Origin: an uncultured Oscillospiraceae bacterium
Lineage (GTDB): Bacteria; Bacillota; Clostridia; Oscillospirales; Oscillospiraceae
Assembly: GCA_910588495.1 (NCBI GenBank)
Contig: CAJUPU010000003.1
Location: 68,068-132,067, forward strand
Reading direction: 5' to 3'
Length of the DNA: 64,000 nt
Within the stretch, counting starts at the first letter, position 1, and each line of letters starts with the position of its first letter. Below the pieces are notes generated by a model. It worked only from the letters and a program-made list of their open reading frames with translations, had not been told where the DNA came from and made no database searches. Of the stretch, positions 34,396 through 43,391 are shown piece after piece. The position numbers and the translations under genes were made by a program.

Positions 34396-34442
34396 AATGA
34401 TTTTGAACTTACGCTGAAAATTTGCTGAAAACGGCTTCAGTT

Positions 34443-35633
34443 TCACGGCTGTTCGGCGTCCCGCCCCTGGTCCGCCCTTCTTCCGGAACGCAAAATGGCG
34501 TCGATGTCCCGGGCCGCCAGGGCCAGATCGTCCAGCACGGGGCGGAAGATGCCCAGCTTGGCCAGGTTGATGCACACCAGCAGCAGCAGCGGCCCCACCA
34601 CCATGCCCAGCACGCCCCCCAGCTTCATGCCCACGTAGATGCCCACCAGGGACAGGATGGGGGACAGCCCCGTCTGGTCGCCCAGGATCTTGGGCTCGGC
34701 AAAGCGGCGGAACAGGGCGATCACCCCCCAGATCGACATCAGGGCCGCGGCCTCGCCGTAATTGCCCAGCACCATGTCCACCACCGCCCAGGGCACCATC
34801 ATCGTGCCCGAGCCGATGATGGGGATGAAGTCCAGCACCGCCAGGCCGAAGGCCAGCAGCAGCCCATAGGGCTGGCGCATCAGCAGAAAGCCGATGGTCA
34901 AGATCATGAACACCCCGGCGGACAGGATGAGCTGGCTCTTCACATAGCCGCCGAAGGCGCTCATGAAGATGTCCTTCACCGAGCGGCAGAAGTCCCGGGC
35001 CACCATGGGCACCCGGTCGGCCAGTTCGAAGCGCAGCCGGGGGTAGTCCCCGGTGATGAAGTAGCTGCCCATCATGAACACCACCAGGGCCACGGCGAAG
35101 TTGGACACGCTGGTGACCATGGAGGGAGCCTGCCCCGCCATCTCGGTGAGCCAGCCGGAAAAGTCCAGCCCCTGGACCCAGCCCACAAAGGCGTCCACCA
35201 GGTCCTCGCTGGTGGTGAGCACCCCCTGGGGCACCAGCCCGCCCAGCCAGCCGCTCACGCTGTTGACCACGCTGACCAGGCCGCCCAGCAGCTCGTCCAG
35301 CAGGGACTGGCGGTTGTCGAACAGGGAGCGCACCTGGTCCACCGCGATCCAGCCCAGGCCGAAGAGGACGCCGCCGATCACGGCGAACACCAGCACCACC
35401 AGCACCATGGACACCGCCTTTCGGGAGGCGTTGGTCCTGCGCTGGAGCCAGCGCACCGCCGGGTTGAGCACCCAGGCCAGCACCAGGGCGAAGAGGAAGG
35501 GACTGAGCAGCGAGGCCAGGGGCAGCCCCACCCAGACCACCAGCGCCGCCCCGCCCAGGGCCAGCGCCCCCCGCAGGCCCAGCCGGAGCCAGAGCTGGCC
35601 CCGCTGGCGCCAGGAGAGCTGTGTGTGTTCCAT
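34443..35633 (-). CDS. AI-2E family transporter
   Basis: 396 residues, about eight membrane helices, typical of the AI-2 exporter superfamily (YtvI/TqsA/PerM). Conserved features include LVLAWVLNPAVRWLQRR in the first third and the C-terminal region FIPIIGSGTMMVPWA...GDQTGLSPILSLVGIYVG. Family members export small molecules or ions (some are Na+/H+ antiporters), so the substrate is uncertain. Start at ATG 35633 with GGAAGGGAA upstream. Confidence 0.88.
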   Translation of the reverse strand: MEHTQLSWRQRGQLWLRLGLRGALALGGAALVVWVGLPLASLLSPFLFALVLAWVLNPAVRWLQRRTNASRKAVSMVLVVLVFAVIGGVLFGLGWIAVDQVRSLFDNRQSLLDELLGGLVSVVNSVSGWLGGLVPQGVLTTSEDLVDAFVGWVQGLDFSGWLTEMAGQAPSMVTSVSNFAVALVVFMMGSYFITGDYPRLRFELADRVPMVARDFCRSVKDIFMSAFGGYVKSQLILSAGVFMILTIGFLLMRQPYGLLLAFGLAVLDFIPIIGSGTMMVPWAVVDMVLGNYGEAAALMSIWGVIALFRRFAEPKILGDQTGLSPILSLVGIYVGMKLGGVLGMVVGPLLLLVCINLAKLGIFRPVLDDLALAARDIDAILRSGRRADQGRDAEQP

Positions 35634-35681
35634 ACCGTTCCCTTCCTTTCCGCGCCGTACATCCTGCACAGAGCAAAGAGT

Positions 35682-35710
35682 ATTATAGGCCAACTCTTTG
35701 GTCTTGACAA
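35682..35710 (-). promoter_or_regulatory. Promoter of the AI-2E exporter gene
   Basis: On the minus strand TTGTCA (35710-35705), 17 bases, TATAAT (35687-35682). Its -35 box overlaps the -35 box of the divergent plus-strand promoter. Confidence 0.75.
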
Positions 35711-35732
35711 CCCCAAACCTTTGGGCTAAACT
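35704..35732 (+). promoter_or_regulatory. Promoter of the ABC exporter gene
   Basis: TTGACA (35704-35709), 17 bases, TAAACT (35727-35732), about 60 bases before the ATG at 35792. Shares five of six -35 positions with the divergent minus-strand promoter. Confidence 0.7.
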
Positions 35733-35791
35733 AATCATTTAATAAAGTTCGAGCCAAGTGTAAAGATTTTGGCAAAGGAGAGTGTCCTCAT

Positions 35792-37537
35792 ATGGCTTCC
35801 AACCGTTTTCAGCGGGGCTACGTCCCCATCTTCCTGTCCTATTATAGGCCCCACCTGAAGCTCTTTATTCTGGATATGGTGTGCGCCCTGGGCATCGCCC
35901 TGGTGGACCTGGCTTTCCCCGCCGTCTCCCGGGAGGCGCTGAACACCCTCCTGCCCCAGAGCCTGTACGCCGCCTTCTTCACCGTCATGGCCGTCCTGCT
36001 GGGGGCCTATGTGCTGCGGGCGGCCATGCAGTTCATCGTGTCCTACTGGGGCCACATGATGGGGGTGCGCATCGAGGCGGACATCCGCCGTGACCTGTTC
36101 GGCCACATGCAGGACCTGTCCTTCTCCTTCTACGACAAGAACCGCACCGGCCAGCTGATGAGCCGGGCCACCAGCGACCTGTTCGAGATCACCGAGCTGG
36201 CCCACCACGGCCCGGAGGACCTGTTCATCTCCGCCGTCACCCTGATCGGGGCCTTCTGCCTGATGGTCCGCATCCAGTGGAAGCTGGCCCTCATCGTGTT
36301 CGCCGTGGTGCCCATCTTCATCGTGTTCACCATCGTCCAGCGCCGCCGGATGATGAAGGCGTCGGTGGAGGTGAAGCAGACCATGGCGGGCATCAACGGC
36401 CAGCTGGAGTCGTCCATCTCCGGTATGCGCACCGCCAAGGCCTTTGCCAGCGAGGACCAGGAGGACGAGAAGTTCCGGGCCTCCAACGAGCAGTTCAAGG
36501 GGGCCAAGCGGGGCTATTACCAGGCCATGGCCACCTACCACGCCGGGCTGGAGTTCGTGCTGCCCGTGATGAACGTGCTCACCGTGGCGGCGGGAGGCTT
36601 CTTCATCATGAGGGGGGAGCTGGACTTTGTGGACCTGGTCACCTTCACCCTGTATATCTCCACCTTCCTCACCCCCGTGCGCAAGCTGGCCGCCTTCGTG
36701 GAGCAGTTCCTCAACGGCATGGCGGGGTTCAAGCGCTTCGTGGAGCTGATGCGGGTGGAGCCCGCCGTGAAGGACGCCCCGGACGCCCGGGAGATGGAGG
36801 CAGCCCGAGGCGACATCCTGGTGGAAGACGTGTCCTTCCACTATGAGGACGGCCCGGCGGTGCTGGACCATGTGTCCATCCACATCCCCCAGGGGGAGAC
36901 GGTGGCGGTGGTGGGCCCCTCCGGCGGCGGCAAATCCACCCTGTGCCAGCTCATCCCCCGGTTCTACGACGTGACGGGGGGCCGCATCCTGGTGGACGGC
37001 CAGGACGTGCGGGAGGTGACCCAGCGCTCCCTGCGCCGGAGCATCGGCATCGTCCAGCAGGACGTGTTCCTCTTCGCCGGCACCATTTTGGAGAACATCC
37101 GCTACGGGCGGCCCGACGCCACCGAGGCGGAGGTGGTGGACGCCGCCCGGCGGGCGGAGATCTATGACGATATCATGGCCATGCCGGGCGGCTTCCAGAC
37201 CTATGTGGGGGAGCGGGGGGTCATGCTGTCCGGCGGGCAGAAGCAGCGGGTGTCCATCGCCCGGATCTTCCTGAAGGACCCCCCCATCCTGATCCTGGAC
37301 GAGGCCACCTCCGCCCTGGATTCCGTCACCGAGGCCCGCATCCAGTCCGCTTTCGACGAGCTGGCCAGGGGCCGCACCACATTGATCATCGCCCACCGGC
37401 TGTCCACCATCCGCAGCGCCAACCGCATCATCGTGGTGGACGAGAATCACATTTTGGAGGAGGGCACCCATCAGGAGCTGCTGGAAAAGGGTGGGGAGTA
37501 CGCCCAGCTCTACAACGCCCAGAAGCGGGTGGTGTAG
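35792..37537 (+). CDS. ABC transporter, fused permease and ATPase (MsbA/LmrA type)
   Basis: 581 residues. Six membrane helices in residues 1-310; the nucleotide-binding domain has Walker A GPSGGGKST (375-383), Q loop, signature LSGGQKQR, Walker B ILILDEATSALD and the H-loop IIAHRLSTI. Half-size exporter that works as a dimer; as no partner half-transporter is adjacent it is probably a homodimer. Substrate (lipid or drug) not predictable. Confidence 0.93.
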   Translation: MASNRFQRGYVPIFLSYYRPHLKLFILDMVCALGIALVDLAFPAVSREALNTLLPQSLYAAFFTVMAVLLGAYVLRAAMQFIVSYWGHMMGVRIEADIRRDLFGHMQDLSFSFYDKNRTGQLMSRATSDLFEITELAHHGPEDLFISAVTLIGAFCLMVRIQWKLALIVFAVVPIFIVFTIVQRRRMMKASVEVKQTMAGINGQLESSISGMRTAKAFASEDQEDEKFRASNEQFKGAKRGYYQAMATYHAGLEFVLPVMNVLTVAAGGFFIMRGELDFVDLVTFTLYISTFLTPVRKLAAFVEQFLNGMAGFKRFVELMRVEPAVKDAPDAREMEAARGDILVEDVSFHYEDGPAVLDHVSIHIPQGETVAVVGPSGGGKSTLCQLIPRFYDVTGGRILVDGQDVREVTQRSLRRSIGIVQQDVFLFAGTILENIRYGRPDATEAEVVDAARRAEIYDDIMAMPGGFQTYVGERGVMLSGGQKQRVSIARIFLKDPPILILDEATSALDSVTEARIQSAFDELARGRTTLIIAHRLSTIRSANRIIVVDENHILEEGTHQELLEKGGEYAQLYNAQKRVV

Positions 37538-37588
37538 AGCCGCAGGGGAGGGCAGGCCCCTCCTCTGCATAACCATGAAGGAGGATTT

Positions 37589-37741
37589 ATGATGCGGGAT
37601 TATGTAATCACCTTAACCTGCAGGAACACGGTCAGCGTGTCTTTCGACGTGGGAGCGGAAAAGCCCTTTGCCCTGGGGGAGCGGCTCAACGCTGTGTGCG
37701 ATATGGCCTGCATGTTGGCCTTACCTTGGGTGTCCCGCTGA
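37589..37741 (+). CDS. Small protein (50 aa), unknown
   Basis: Reading frame with double ATG at 37589/37592, preceded by AAGGAGG, encoding MMRDYVITLTCRNTVSV followed by ...FALGERLNAVCDMACMLALPW. The strong ribosome site supports translation. I do not recognise a family; it sits in a run of two small genes after the ABC exporter. Confidence 0.5.
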   Translation: MMRDYVITLTCRNTVSVSFDVGAEKPFALGERLNAVCDMACMLALPWVSR

Positions 37742-37775
37742 GGATCGGGGCGTCCGGAAGAAAGGAGTCCTGCGT

Positions 37776-38006
37776 ATGTTTTCATCCCTGGCTGGTATTT
37801 TGGTAACGCCTGCGGCCGCAGTCATCGGGCTTGTATGCTTTTTGGTGAGCGGCGGCCTTTTGGCGTTCCGGCGGAATGCCCTGTCCGGCGGCTGGAAAGC
37901 TGTCCTGATCGTTCTGCTTGTCCTGTCTGTTTTGTATCTGCTGTTCCTGGTGTGGCTGATCATCGGCTTTGGCAGCAATTCCGGCCCCCCGCCCACACCA
38001 CATTAA
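37776..38006 (+). CDS. Small membrane protein (76 aa), unknown
   Basis: ATG at 37776 preceded by AAAGGAG. Two hydrophobic helices: residues about 7-30 (GILVTPAAAVIGLVCFLVSG) and 40-66 (KAVLIVLLVLSVLYLLFLVWL), then a Pro-rich end. Family not recognised. Confidence 0.65.
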   Translation: MFSSLAGILVTPAAAVIGLVCFLVSGGLLAFRRNALSGGWKAVLIVLLVLSVLYLLFLVWLIIGFGSNSGPPPTPH

Positions 38007-38028
38007 ACTGCCGGTTTAGAGGGATACT

Positions 38029-38823
38029 ATGAACAAGACCGAACTGCTCAACAAATTTTCCAAAGACCCCGAGGAGCGGGTGGTGCTGGCCCGGGCCCTG
38101 GACCAGATGGACCGGGCGGCAAACCGCTCCATCCCCTGCGCCACCCAATTCCTTTCCCCCGCCCAGCGCTCGGCGCTGGAGCCGCTGCTGGCCGCGTCGG
38201 GCCATCCCAAGCACTTGTTCCACGGCGGGTTCGAGGGCGCGGAGCGCACCGTGTGCGTGTTCCTCCCCCACTGGCAGGAGCCCGAGGACTGGGAGCCGTC
38301 GGAGGAGCTGGCCGCCGTGGAGGCGGCCTACCCGCCCACCGGGGCGGAGCTCACCCACCGGGACCTCTTAGGGGGCCTGATGGGCATCGGCCTCACCCGG
38401 GAGCGGGTGGGGGATATCCTGGCGGGAGAGAAGGCGGCCCAGATCGTCTGCCTCAAGGGGACCGCCCCCCTCATCCTGTCCCAGTTCGGCCAGGCGGGGC
38501 GGTACAGGCTGAACTTGAAAGAGATCTCCCTGGCGGACCTGTCCCCCGCCCCCGCCGAGGTGAAGCTCATCCATGACACGGTGTCCACCCTCCGGCTGGA
38601 CGCGGTGCTCGCCTCCGGTTTCTCCCTGGCCCGGGGCAAGGCGGCGGACGCCATCGCCGGGGGAAGAGTGTCTCTCAACCACCGGGAGTGCCTCAAGCCC
38701 GACCGGGCGGTGGCCCAGGGGGACACCATCACCTGCCGGGGGCTGGGCAAGTGCGTGCTCAAGCGCGTGGGGGGCCAGTCCCGGAAGGGCCGGATCATCA
38801 TCGAGATCGAGAGGTATCTGTAA
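38029..38823 (+). CDS. YlmH family S4-domain RNA-binding protein
   Basis: 264 residues. The N-terminal two thirds match the YlmH fold (THRDLLGGLMGIGLTRERVGDILAGEKAAQIVCL), and the C-terminal S4 domain is at about 185-245 (LRLDAVLASGFSLARGKAADAIAGGRVSLNH). In Bacillus and Streptococcus YlmH is encoded with division genes and acts in ribosome rescue/RNA binding; here it is unlinked to those genes. The stop codon overlaps the next start. Confidence 0.88.
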   Translation: MNKTELLNKFSKDPEERVVLARALDQMDRAANRSIPCATQFLSPAQRSALEPLLAASGHPKHLFHGGFEGAERTVCVFLPHWQEPEDWEPSEELAAVEAAYPPTGAELTHRDLLGGLMGIGLTRERVGDILAGEKAAQIVCLKGTAPLILSQFGQAGRYRLNLKEISLADLSPAPAEVKLIHDTVSTLRLDAVLASGFSLARGKAADAIAGGRVSLNHRECLKPDRAVAQGDTITCRGLGKCVLKRVGGQSRKGRIIIEIERYL

Positions 38824-39029
38824 TGGACCAGAAAAAGATCGACCGCATCAACGAATTTGCCCGCCGGGTGAAGGCGGGAGAGGTCCTCTCCTCCGCCGAG
38901 CTGGCGGAGCGGGACGCCCTGCGAAAGGAGTATATCGCCAGCGTGAAGGCCAGCCTCACCGCCCACCTGGACAACACCTATCTCCTGGAGCCGGACGGCA
39001 CCAAGCGCAGGCTGCAAAAGAAACCATAA
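38823..39029 (+). CDS. DUF896 (YnzC-like) family protein
   Basis: 68 residues: MDQKKIDRINEFARRVKAGE, then LSSAELAERDALRKEYI and NTYLLEPDGTKRRLQKK, the complete DUF896 pattern, predicted to be a helical hairpin. Bacillus YnzC lies in an SOS-linked operon; function unknown. ATG overlaps the TAA of the ylmH-like gene. Confidence 0.88.
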   Translation: MDQKKIDRINEFARRVKAGEVLSSAELAERDALRKEYIASVKASLTAHLDNTYLLEPDGTKRRLQKKP

Positions 39030-39030
39030 G

Positions 39031-39076
39031 AACAGGGCCGTTTTTCAGCACACACTGAAAAACGGCCCTGTTTTCT
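39031..39076. terminator. Strong terminator, usable from both sides
   Basis: Eighteen-base perfect stem (arms 39031-39048 and 39055-39072, AACAGGGCCGTTTTTCAG on the left) with loop CACACA, then TTCT on the plus strand. It lies two bases after the DUF896 stop and 15 bases from the end of the minus-strand catabolic operon, so it probably ends both transcripts. Confidence 0.9.
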
Positions 39077-39091
39077 GCGTTTTACCGGCTC

Positions 39092-40210
39092 TTACAGGAT
39101 GGAGCGCAGCAGCGCGGTCACCGTCCCCTGGTCCATCACGGCGGGGGTCAGCTGGATGATCGCCGCGCCGAGGCCCACCTGGGCGATGTGCTCCAGGGCG
39201 TCCTCCCGAACGCCCAGCTGGCTGAGCCGGACGGGCATGTCCATGGACACCATCAGCGACTCCACCCCGGCGGCCAGTTCCTCGATCCCGGCATAGCCCA
39301 GAGCGGCGCACAGCCGTTCCATCTTCTCCCGGGCGCCCTCGCCGCTGATCCGGATGAACGCGGGCAGGGTAACGGAGCAGGCGGTGCCGTGGCTGGCCCC
39401 GTATTCTGTGGTGAGGGGGAAGCTGACGGCGTGTATCCCGGTGGTCCTGGTCTGGCTGAAGGCCATCCCGGCCAGCAGACTGGCCAGCTGCATGTTCCCA
39501 CGGGCCTCCTGGTCGGCCCCGTCATCATAGGCCCGTTTGATGTTGGCAAGGATCAGTCCCATGGCCTCCACCGCCAGCGCGTCGCAGATGGGCTGGGACT
39601 CCTTGTTCCAATAGGCCTCGATGGCGTGGCAGAAGGCGTCCATGCCGGTGGAGGCGGTGATGGCGGGAGGCAGGGAATCCGTCAGCTCCGGGTCCAGCAG
39701 GGCGGTGTCCGGCCAGAACCGGTCGCTGACAAAAGGCAGCTTGATCCCCTTCATTTGGTCGGTAAAGACGCCTACGTTGGTCACCTCGCTCCCCGTCCCG
39801 GCGGTGGTGGGGATGCAGATGAGGTCCACTGTGCGGGGCTCCAGGGTCCGGGCGCCGCCGCTGTAGTAGTCGTAGATGCTCCCCTGGCTCCCCGCCAGGC
39901 AGGCTACGATCTTGCTCACATCCATAGAGCTCCCGCCGCCCAGTCCCACCACGGTCTGGGCTCCCAGGGCCCGGGCGGCGGCCGCCGCCGCGTCCACGCT
40001 CTGACAGGAGGGATTGGGTTCGATCTCGTGGAAATACTCCACCACGCGGCCCTCCAGCCCGGCCCCCAACTTCTGGGCCGCGCCGCTCTGGTAGAGGAAG
40101 GGGTCGCAGACGATCAGCACCCGCTCCCCTTGGATATACTGCCCCAGCTTGGCGGCGCTGCCCTTCCCCAGCACCACCCGGGTGGGCATATGGTAAGAAA
40201 ATGCCTTCAT
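39092..40210 (-). CDS. Iron-containing alcohol dehydrogenase
   Basis: 372 residues, group III Fe-dependent NAD(P)-linked dehydrogenase. NAD-binding GGGSSMDVSK (91-100), IPTTAGTGSEVT (133-144), and metal ligands in the family pattern: D191/H195 (MDAFCHAIEAY), H260 (GIHAVSFPL) and H274 (GASHGTA). Likely oxidises or reduces a small alcohol/aldehyde formed in the catabolic operon, of which it is the last gene; the substrate is not predictable. Confidence 0.9.
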   Translation of the reverse strand: MKAFSYHMPTRVVLGKGSAAKLGQYIQGERVLIVCDPFLYQSGAAQKLGAGLEGRVVEYFHEIEPNPSCQSVDAAAAAARALGAQTVVGLGGGSSMDVSKIVACLAGSQGSIYDYYSGGARTLEPRTVDLICIPTTAGTGSEVTNVGVFTDQMKGIKLPFVSDRFWPDTALLDPELTDSLPPAITASTGMDAFCHAIEAYWNKESQPICDALAVEAMGLILANIKRAYDDGADQEARGNMQLASLLAGMAFSQTRTTGIHAVSFPLTTEYGASHGTACSVTLPAFIRISGEGAREKMERLCAALGYAGIEELAAGVESLMVSMDMPVRLSQLGVREDALEHIAQVGLGAAIIQLTPAVMDQGTVTALLRSIL

Positions 40211-40232
40211 ATCCCGATACGTCCTTTCATTA

Positions 40233-41144
40233 TCAGCGTTTGGACGGCTGAGCCTGCCGCCTGCTGTGGGTCAGCAGGATGAACAGCGCCCCCGTCAGCA
40301 CGATCGCGAAGCCCGCCATCTGGACGGCGGACATGCCGTCCCCGAACAGCAGCAGGCCCAGCACCGCCGCCACCAGCGGCATGAGCAGCAGGATGACCTT
40401 CACCAGCCAGACAGGCTCGTGCCGCAGATCGTAGTAGTAGACGATATAGATCAGCGTCTGCCCCACGCCGGACAGCAGCAGGGCCAGGGCCAGCCCACCG
40501 TTCCCGGCGATGCGGCCCAGCTCTCCCACCTGGCGGGTGACCAGCGCCGCCAGGGAGAAGAGGACCAGCGTGATCAGGTTGTTGTAATAGGCGATCGTAC
40601 CGTCTCCGGCCGGGTGGGTGGGATGGTGCTGGACCTCTTTGATGAGGAACGCGTTGATGGACACGAACAGGGCGCTGAGGATGAAGAACACATTGCCCAC
40701 GTTGAACAGGTCCAGGTGGGAAAAGTCGATCTCCAGCACCAAAAACACCCCCAGCAGCATCACCAGGCTCAGGCCCCAGTCCAGGGCGGTGAAGCGCTCT
40801 TTATAGACCAGCACCGAGATCAGGTTGACGAACAGGACATCGCATTTCAGCAGCGCCGTGCCGATCCCCGCGGGGGAGAGCTGCAGGCCGATGAACGCGG
40901 TGGTATCCAGCAAAAAGCCCATCAGCCCGATCATGACCAGCCATTTCCAGACGTACCGCGCCTGGAGCAGGCTCTTCAGCTCCCCCCGCGCCGCCATCAG
41001 CGCCGTAAGCAGCACCAACGTCAGCGCCCGTATCACGATCCCCACAGAAAAAACGGACATCACCGCCAGCGCCTCGTGGGACGCCACATAGTAGCCCCCC
41101 CAGATCGCCGGCAGGGCCAGCAATGGAACGAGCCTCGCTCTCAT
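40233..41144 (-). CDS. EamA/DMT-family transporter
   Basis: 303 residues with ten predicted membrane helices in two EamA repeats (about 5-130 and 150-295). Such proteins export or import small metabolites. Position between the two dehydrogenase genes suggests transport of a substrate or product of the same pathway. Confidence 0.85.
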   Translation of the reverse strand: MRARLVPLLALPAIWGGYYVASHEALAVMSVFSVGIVIRALTLVLLTALMAARGELKSLLQARYVWKWLVMIGLMGFLLDTTAFIGLQLSPAGIGTALLKCDVLFVNLISVLVYKERFTALDWGLSLVMLLGVFLVLEIDFSHLDLFNVGNVFFILSALFVSINAFLIKEVQHHPTHPAGDGTIAYYNNLITLVLFSLAALVTRQVGELGRIAGNGGLALALLLSGVGQTLIYIVYYYDLRHEPVWLVKVILLLMPLVAAVLGLLLFGDGMSAVQMAGFAIVLTGALFILLTHSRRQAQPSKR

Positions 41145-41190
41145 GACGCGCCGGACCCAGTCCGCCCGTTCCCGTTCCTATCCCGTCCGA

Positions 41191-42330
41191 TCATCTCTTT
41201 ACCCGCCCGGACTGCCGGTACTCCTCGGGGATCTCGTTGGGGAAGAACACCACCTTGACGCAGCCCTCCCGGCGGTTGACGAAGGTGTCGATGCCGGTGG
41301 CGAACTCGGCCAGGGGATAGGTGTGGGTGATCATCTCCTTCACCCGCAGCTGGCCGGTAGCCATCAGGTTGACCACCGCCGTGGTGGCGTTGGGATTGCC
41401 CCGGCTGCCGCACAAGGTCAGCTCCTTGAAGGTGACTTTCTTGATGGGGATGGGCTCCATGGTGCCCTCCGGCGGCGTGCCCAGCATGGCGATGCTGCCC
41501 CCCTTTCGGACCATCTCGATGGCCTGGGTCATGGAATCATGGGCACCGGAGGCCTCGCACACGTTGTCCGCCCCCACGCCGTGGGTCAGCCGCAGCACCT
41601 CCTCCACCGGGTCTTGCTTCTCGAAATCGATCGCCATGTCCCTGTCGCAGGCGCCCAGGTCCACCGCGGCCTGGAGCCGCGCCCCCCTGCCCACACAGAT
41701 CACATGAGCGGCGCCCATGGCCCGGGCCAGCTTCATGGCCATGAACCCGATGGGACCCGGGCCGATGACGCAGTAGGTGCCGCCGGGCTTGACCCCCGCC
41801 CGCTCCAGGCCGTGGAACGCCACCCCGGCGGTGTCGCACATGGCGGCCTCGGCGAAGGAGACATTATCGGGCAGCTTGGTCAGGCTGGCACAGCTGTAGC
41901 GGACATACTGCTGGTATGCGCCGGTGGTGGTGAAGCCGTAGTGCCGGTGGCCTGTCTCGTCCCTGCCGTAGTTCAGGCACAGGGAATAGCGCCCCGCCTT
42001 GCAGTTCTCGCACACGCCGCAGCCCCGGTGGGCCTCTCCGGCCACCCGGTCCCCCACCTGGAGGTCGAACACGCCGCTGCCCACCTTGACCACCTCGCCC
42101 GCCCACTCGTGACCGATGATGAAGGGGTACTCCTCCGGGCAGTAGTGATAGGGCTTGCCCTTGAGCAGCTTGGGGTCTGTGCCGCAGATGGCGATGGCCA
42201 TCACCTTGACGACGACCTCCTGGAAGCCGGGGTCGGTGGGCACGGGCACATCGTGCCGGATCTCATAGCGGTCGTTGGTGCCCGTCAGCACCACCGCGGT
42301 CTGATATTCAGGTAAAGTATAGCGTTCCAT
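41191..42330 (-). CDS. Zinc-dependent medium-chain alcohol dehydrogenase (threonine/sorbitol dehydrogenase-like)
   Basis: 379 residues. Catalytic zinc ligands C49 (AICGTD), H74/E75 (GHEWAGEV); structural zinc cysteines C104, C107, C110 and C118 (CGVCENCKAGRYSLC); nucleotide-binding GPGPIGFMAMKLARAMGA. The start is ATG 42330 with AGGAGG six bases upstream; the frame is open for another 400 bases upstream but that part overlaps the preceding gene and has no homology. Probably oxidises a polyol or hydroxy-acid in the same pathway. Confidence 0.9.
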   Translation of the reverse strand: MERYTLPEYQTAVVLTGTNDRYEIRHDVPVPTDPGFQEVVVKVMAIAICGTDPKLLKGKPYHYCPEEYPFIIGHEWAGEVVKVGSGVFDLQVGDRVAGEAHRGCGVCENCKAGRYSLCLNYGRDETGHRHYGFTTTGAYQQYVRYSCASLTKLPDNVSFAEAAMCDTAGVAFHGLERAGVKPGGTYCVIGPGPIGFMAMKLARAMGAAHVICVGRGARLQAAVDLGACDRDMAIDFEKQDPVEEVLRLTHGVGADNVCEASGAHDSMTQAIEMVRKGGSIAMLGTPPEGTMEPIPIKKVTFKELTLCGSRGNPNATTAVVNLMATGQLRVKEMITHTYPLAEFATGIDTFVNRREGCVKVVFFPNEIPEEYRQSGRVKR

Positions 42331-42344
42331 TTTGTCCTCCTCGT

Positions 42345-43391
42345 TCAAATGTGTTGGGTATCCCCTTCCCGCCCCTCCAGGTACATGGCGCACTGGCCCC
42401 GGCCATGGTTGGCCGACAGCAGGCAGTCCCTGCCCTGGAACCGGGCGGCGGCGACATTGGCTGACGAGGCCCCCGCCTCGATCGTCTGTGTGTGATAGCG
42501 CCCATCCTCGCAGAAGAAGCGCAGCAGGGGAGCGCTCCCTCTCCGGCTCCCGCACACGCCGCAGGGCCTGCCCCACAGCGTGCCGCACCACAGCGCGTGG
42601 GCGAACTCCAGCCGCTCCGGAAGCTCCCAGACGGGCGCGAAGCTCCCCTCCGGCTCCCGGTGATAGACCACCAGCCGGCTCCCGTGGAAGGGCTCGATGG
42701 CGATCAGCTCCTCCTGGCCGTCCCCATCCAGGTCGGCCAGCCACACCTCACCGGCGGGGCCGTCGGTGAGGCGGCTCACCTCCCACGCCTCTCCCGGGCG
42801 CAGTGGGGGCAGGAGCAGGTGGATCCCCTGGTCGCTGGCCGCCGCAGCGGCGGGACGGCCCTGATAGGTCCCGGTGAAAAAGCCATGGTTGCGGAACTGG
42901 CCCTCCAGCAGAGGAACCAGACGCAGGGGGCCGCCCGGCCTCAGGTCCAGCGGCGCCGCATAGACGCAACCGGGGCTGGACCAGTCATCCTTATGAGCCT
43001 TGCGCCCACACAGGGTGGACAGCACCAGGGCGCGGCCGCCGGGGACCGGAACGGTCCCGAACCGGTGGAGGTAGGGCAGCGCCAGCACCTCCCGCGACCG
43101 CCAGCCCTCCGCCCCTCTTTCCACCAGTACCAGCCTGCTCCCGGCGGCGTCAAAGGGTGGATAAAAGCCCTCGACGGCCAGAAATCCCTCCCCGTCCGGC
43201 AGGGGGACCATGGACATGGTCCCGCCCTTCATCACCGGAATCTCCTCCGCCGCCAGTGTCCGCCCGTCAAAGGCCAGGGCGGGCCGCCCGGCCTCCGACG
43301 CGAAGAGGAACCGGTCCTCCCCGCCCACGGGAAAGGCGCTCACCGCGTAGCACTTCTCCGCCTCCGCCAGCACCCGCTTCTGGAACGTCAT
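42345..43391 (-). CDS. FG-GAP-like repeat protein, copy 1, unknown function
   Basis: 348 residues, no signal peptide or membrane helix. A calcium-loop-like motif VWLADLDGDGQEELIAIEPFHG (near 215-236) is the FG-GAP/integrin-propeller hallmark. Other blocks shared with the paralogue at 50331-51350 are LPYLHRFG, STLC, DWSSPG, NHGFF, and FAHALWCGTLWGR. The repeated beta pattern suggests a seven-bladed propeller in the cytoplasm. It overlaps the transaldolase stop by four bases and precedes the zinc dehydrogenase. No biochemical role can be assigned; a sugar-lactone or sugar-phosphate binding or isomerising role is a guess. Confidence 0.7.
   Translation of the reverse strand: MTFQKRVLAEAEKCYAVSAFPVGGEDRFLFASEAGRPALAFDGRTLAAEEIPVMKGGTMSMVPLPDGEGFLAVEGFYPPFDAAGSRLVLVERGAEGWRSREVLALPYLHRFGTVPVPGGRALVLSTLCGRKAHKDDWSSPGCVYAAPLDLRPGGPLRLVPLLEGQFRNHGFFTGTYQGRPAAAAASDQGIHLLLPPLRPGEAWEVSRLTDGPAGEVWLADLDGDGQEELIAIEPFHGSRLVVYHREPEGSFAPVWELPERLEFAHALWCGTLWGRPCGVCGSRRGSAPLLRFFCEDGRYHTQTIEAGASSANVAAARFQGRDCLLSANHGRGQCAMYLEGREGDTQHI

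Noticed and set aside
42331..42744. Upstream in-frame extension of the zinc alcohol dehydrogenase
   Set aside because: It overlaps the FG-GAP-like gene, and AGGAGG plus ATG 42330 gives the family's N terminus.
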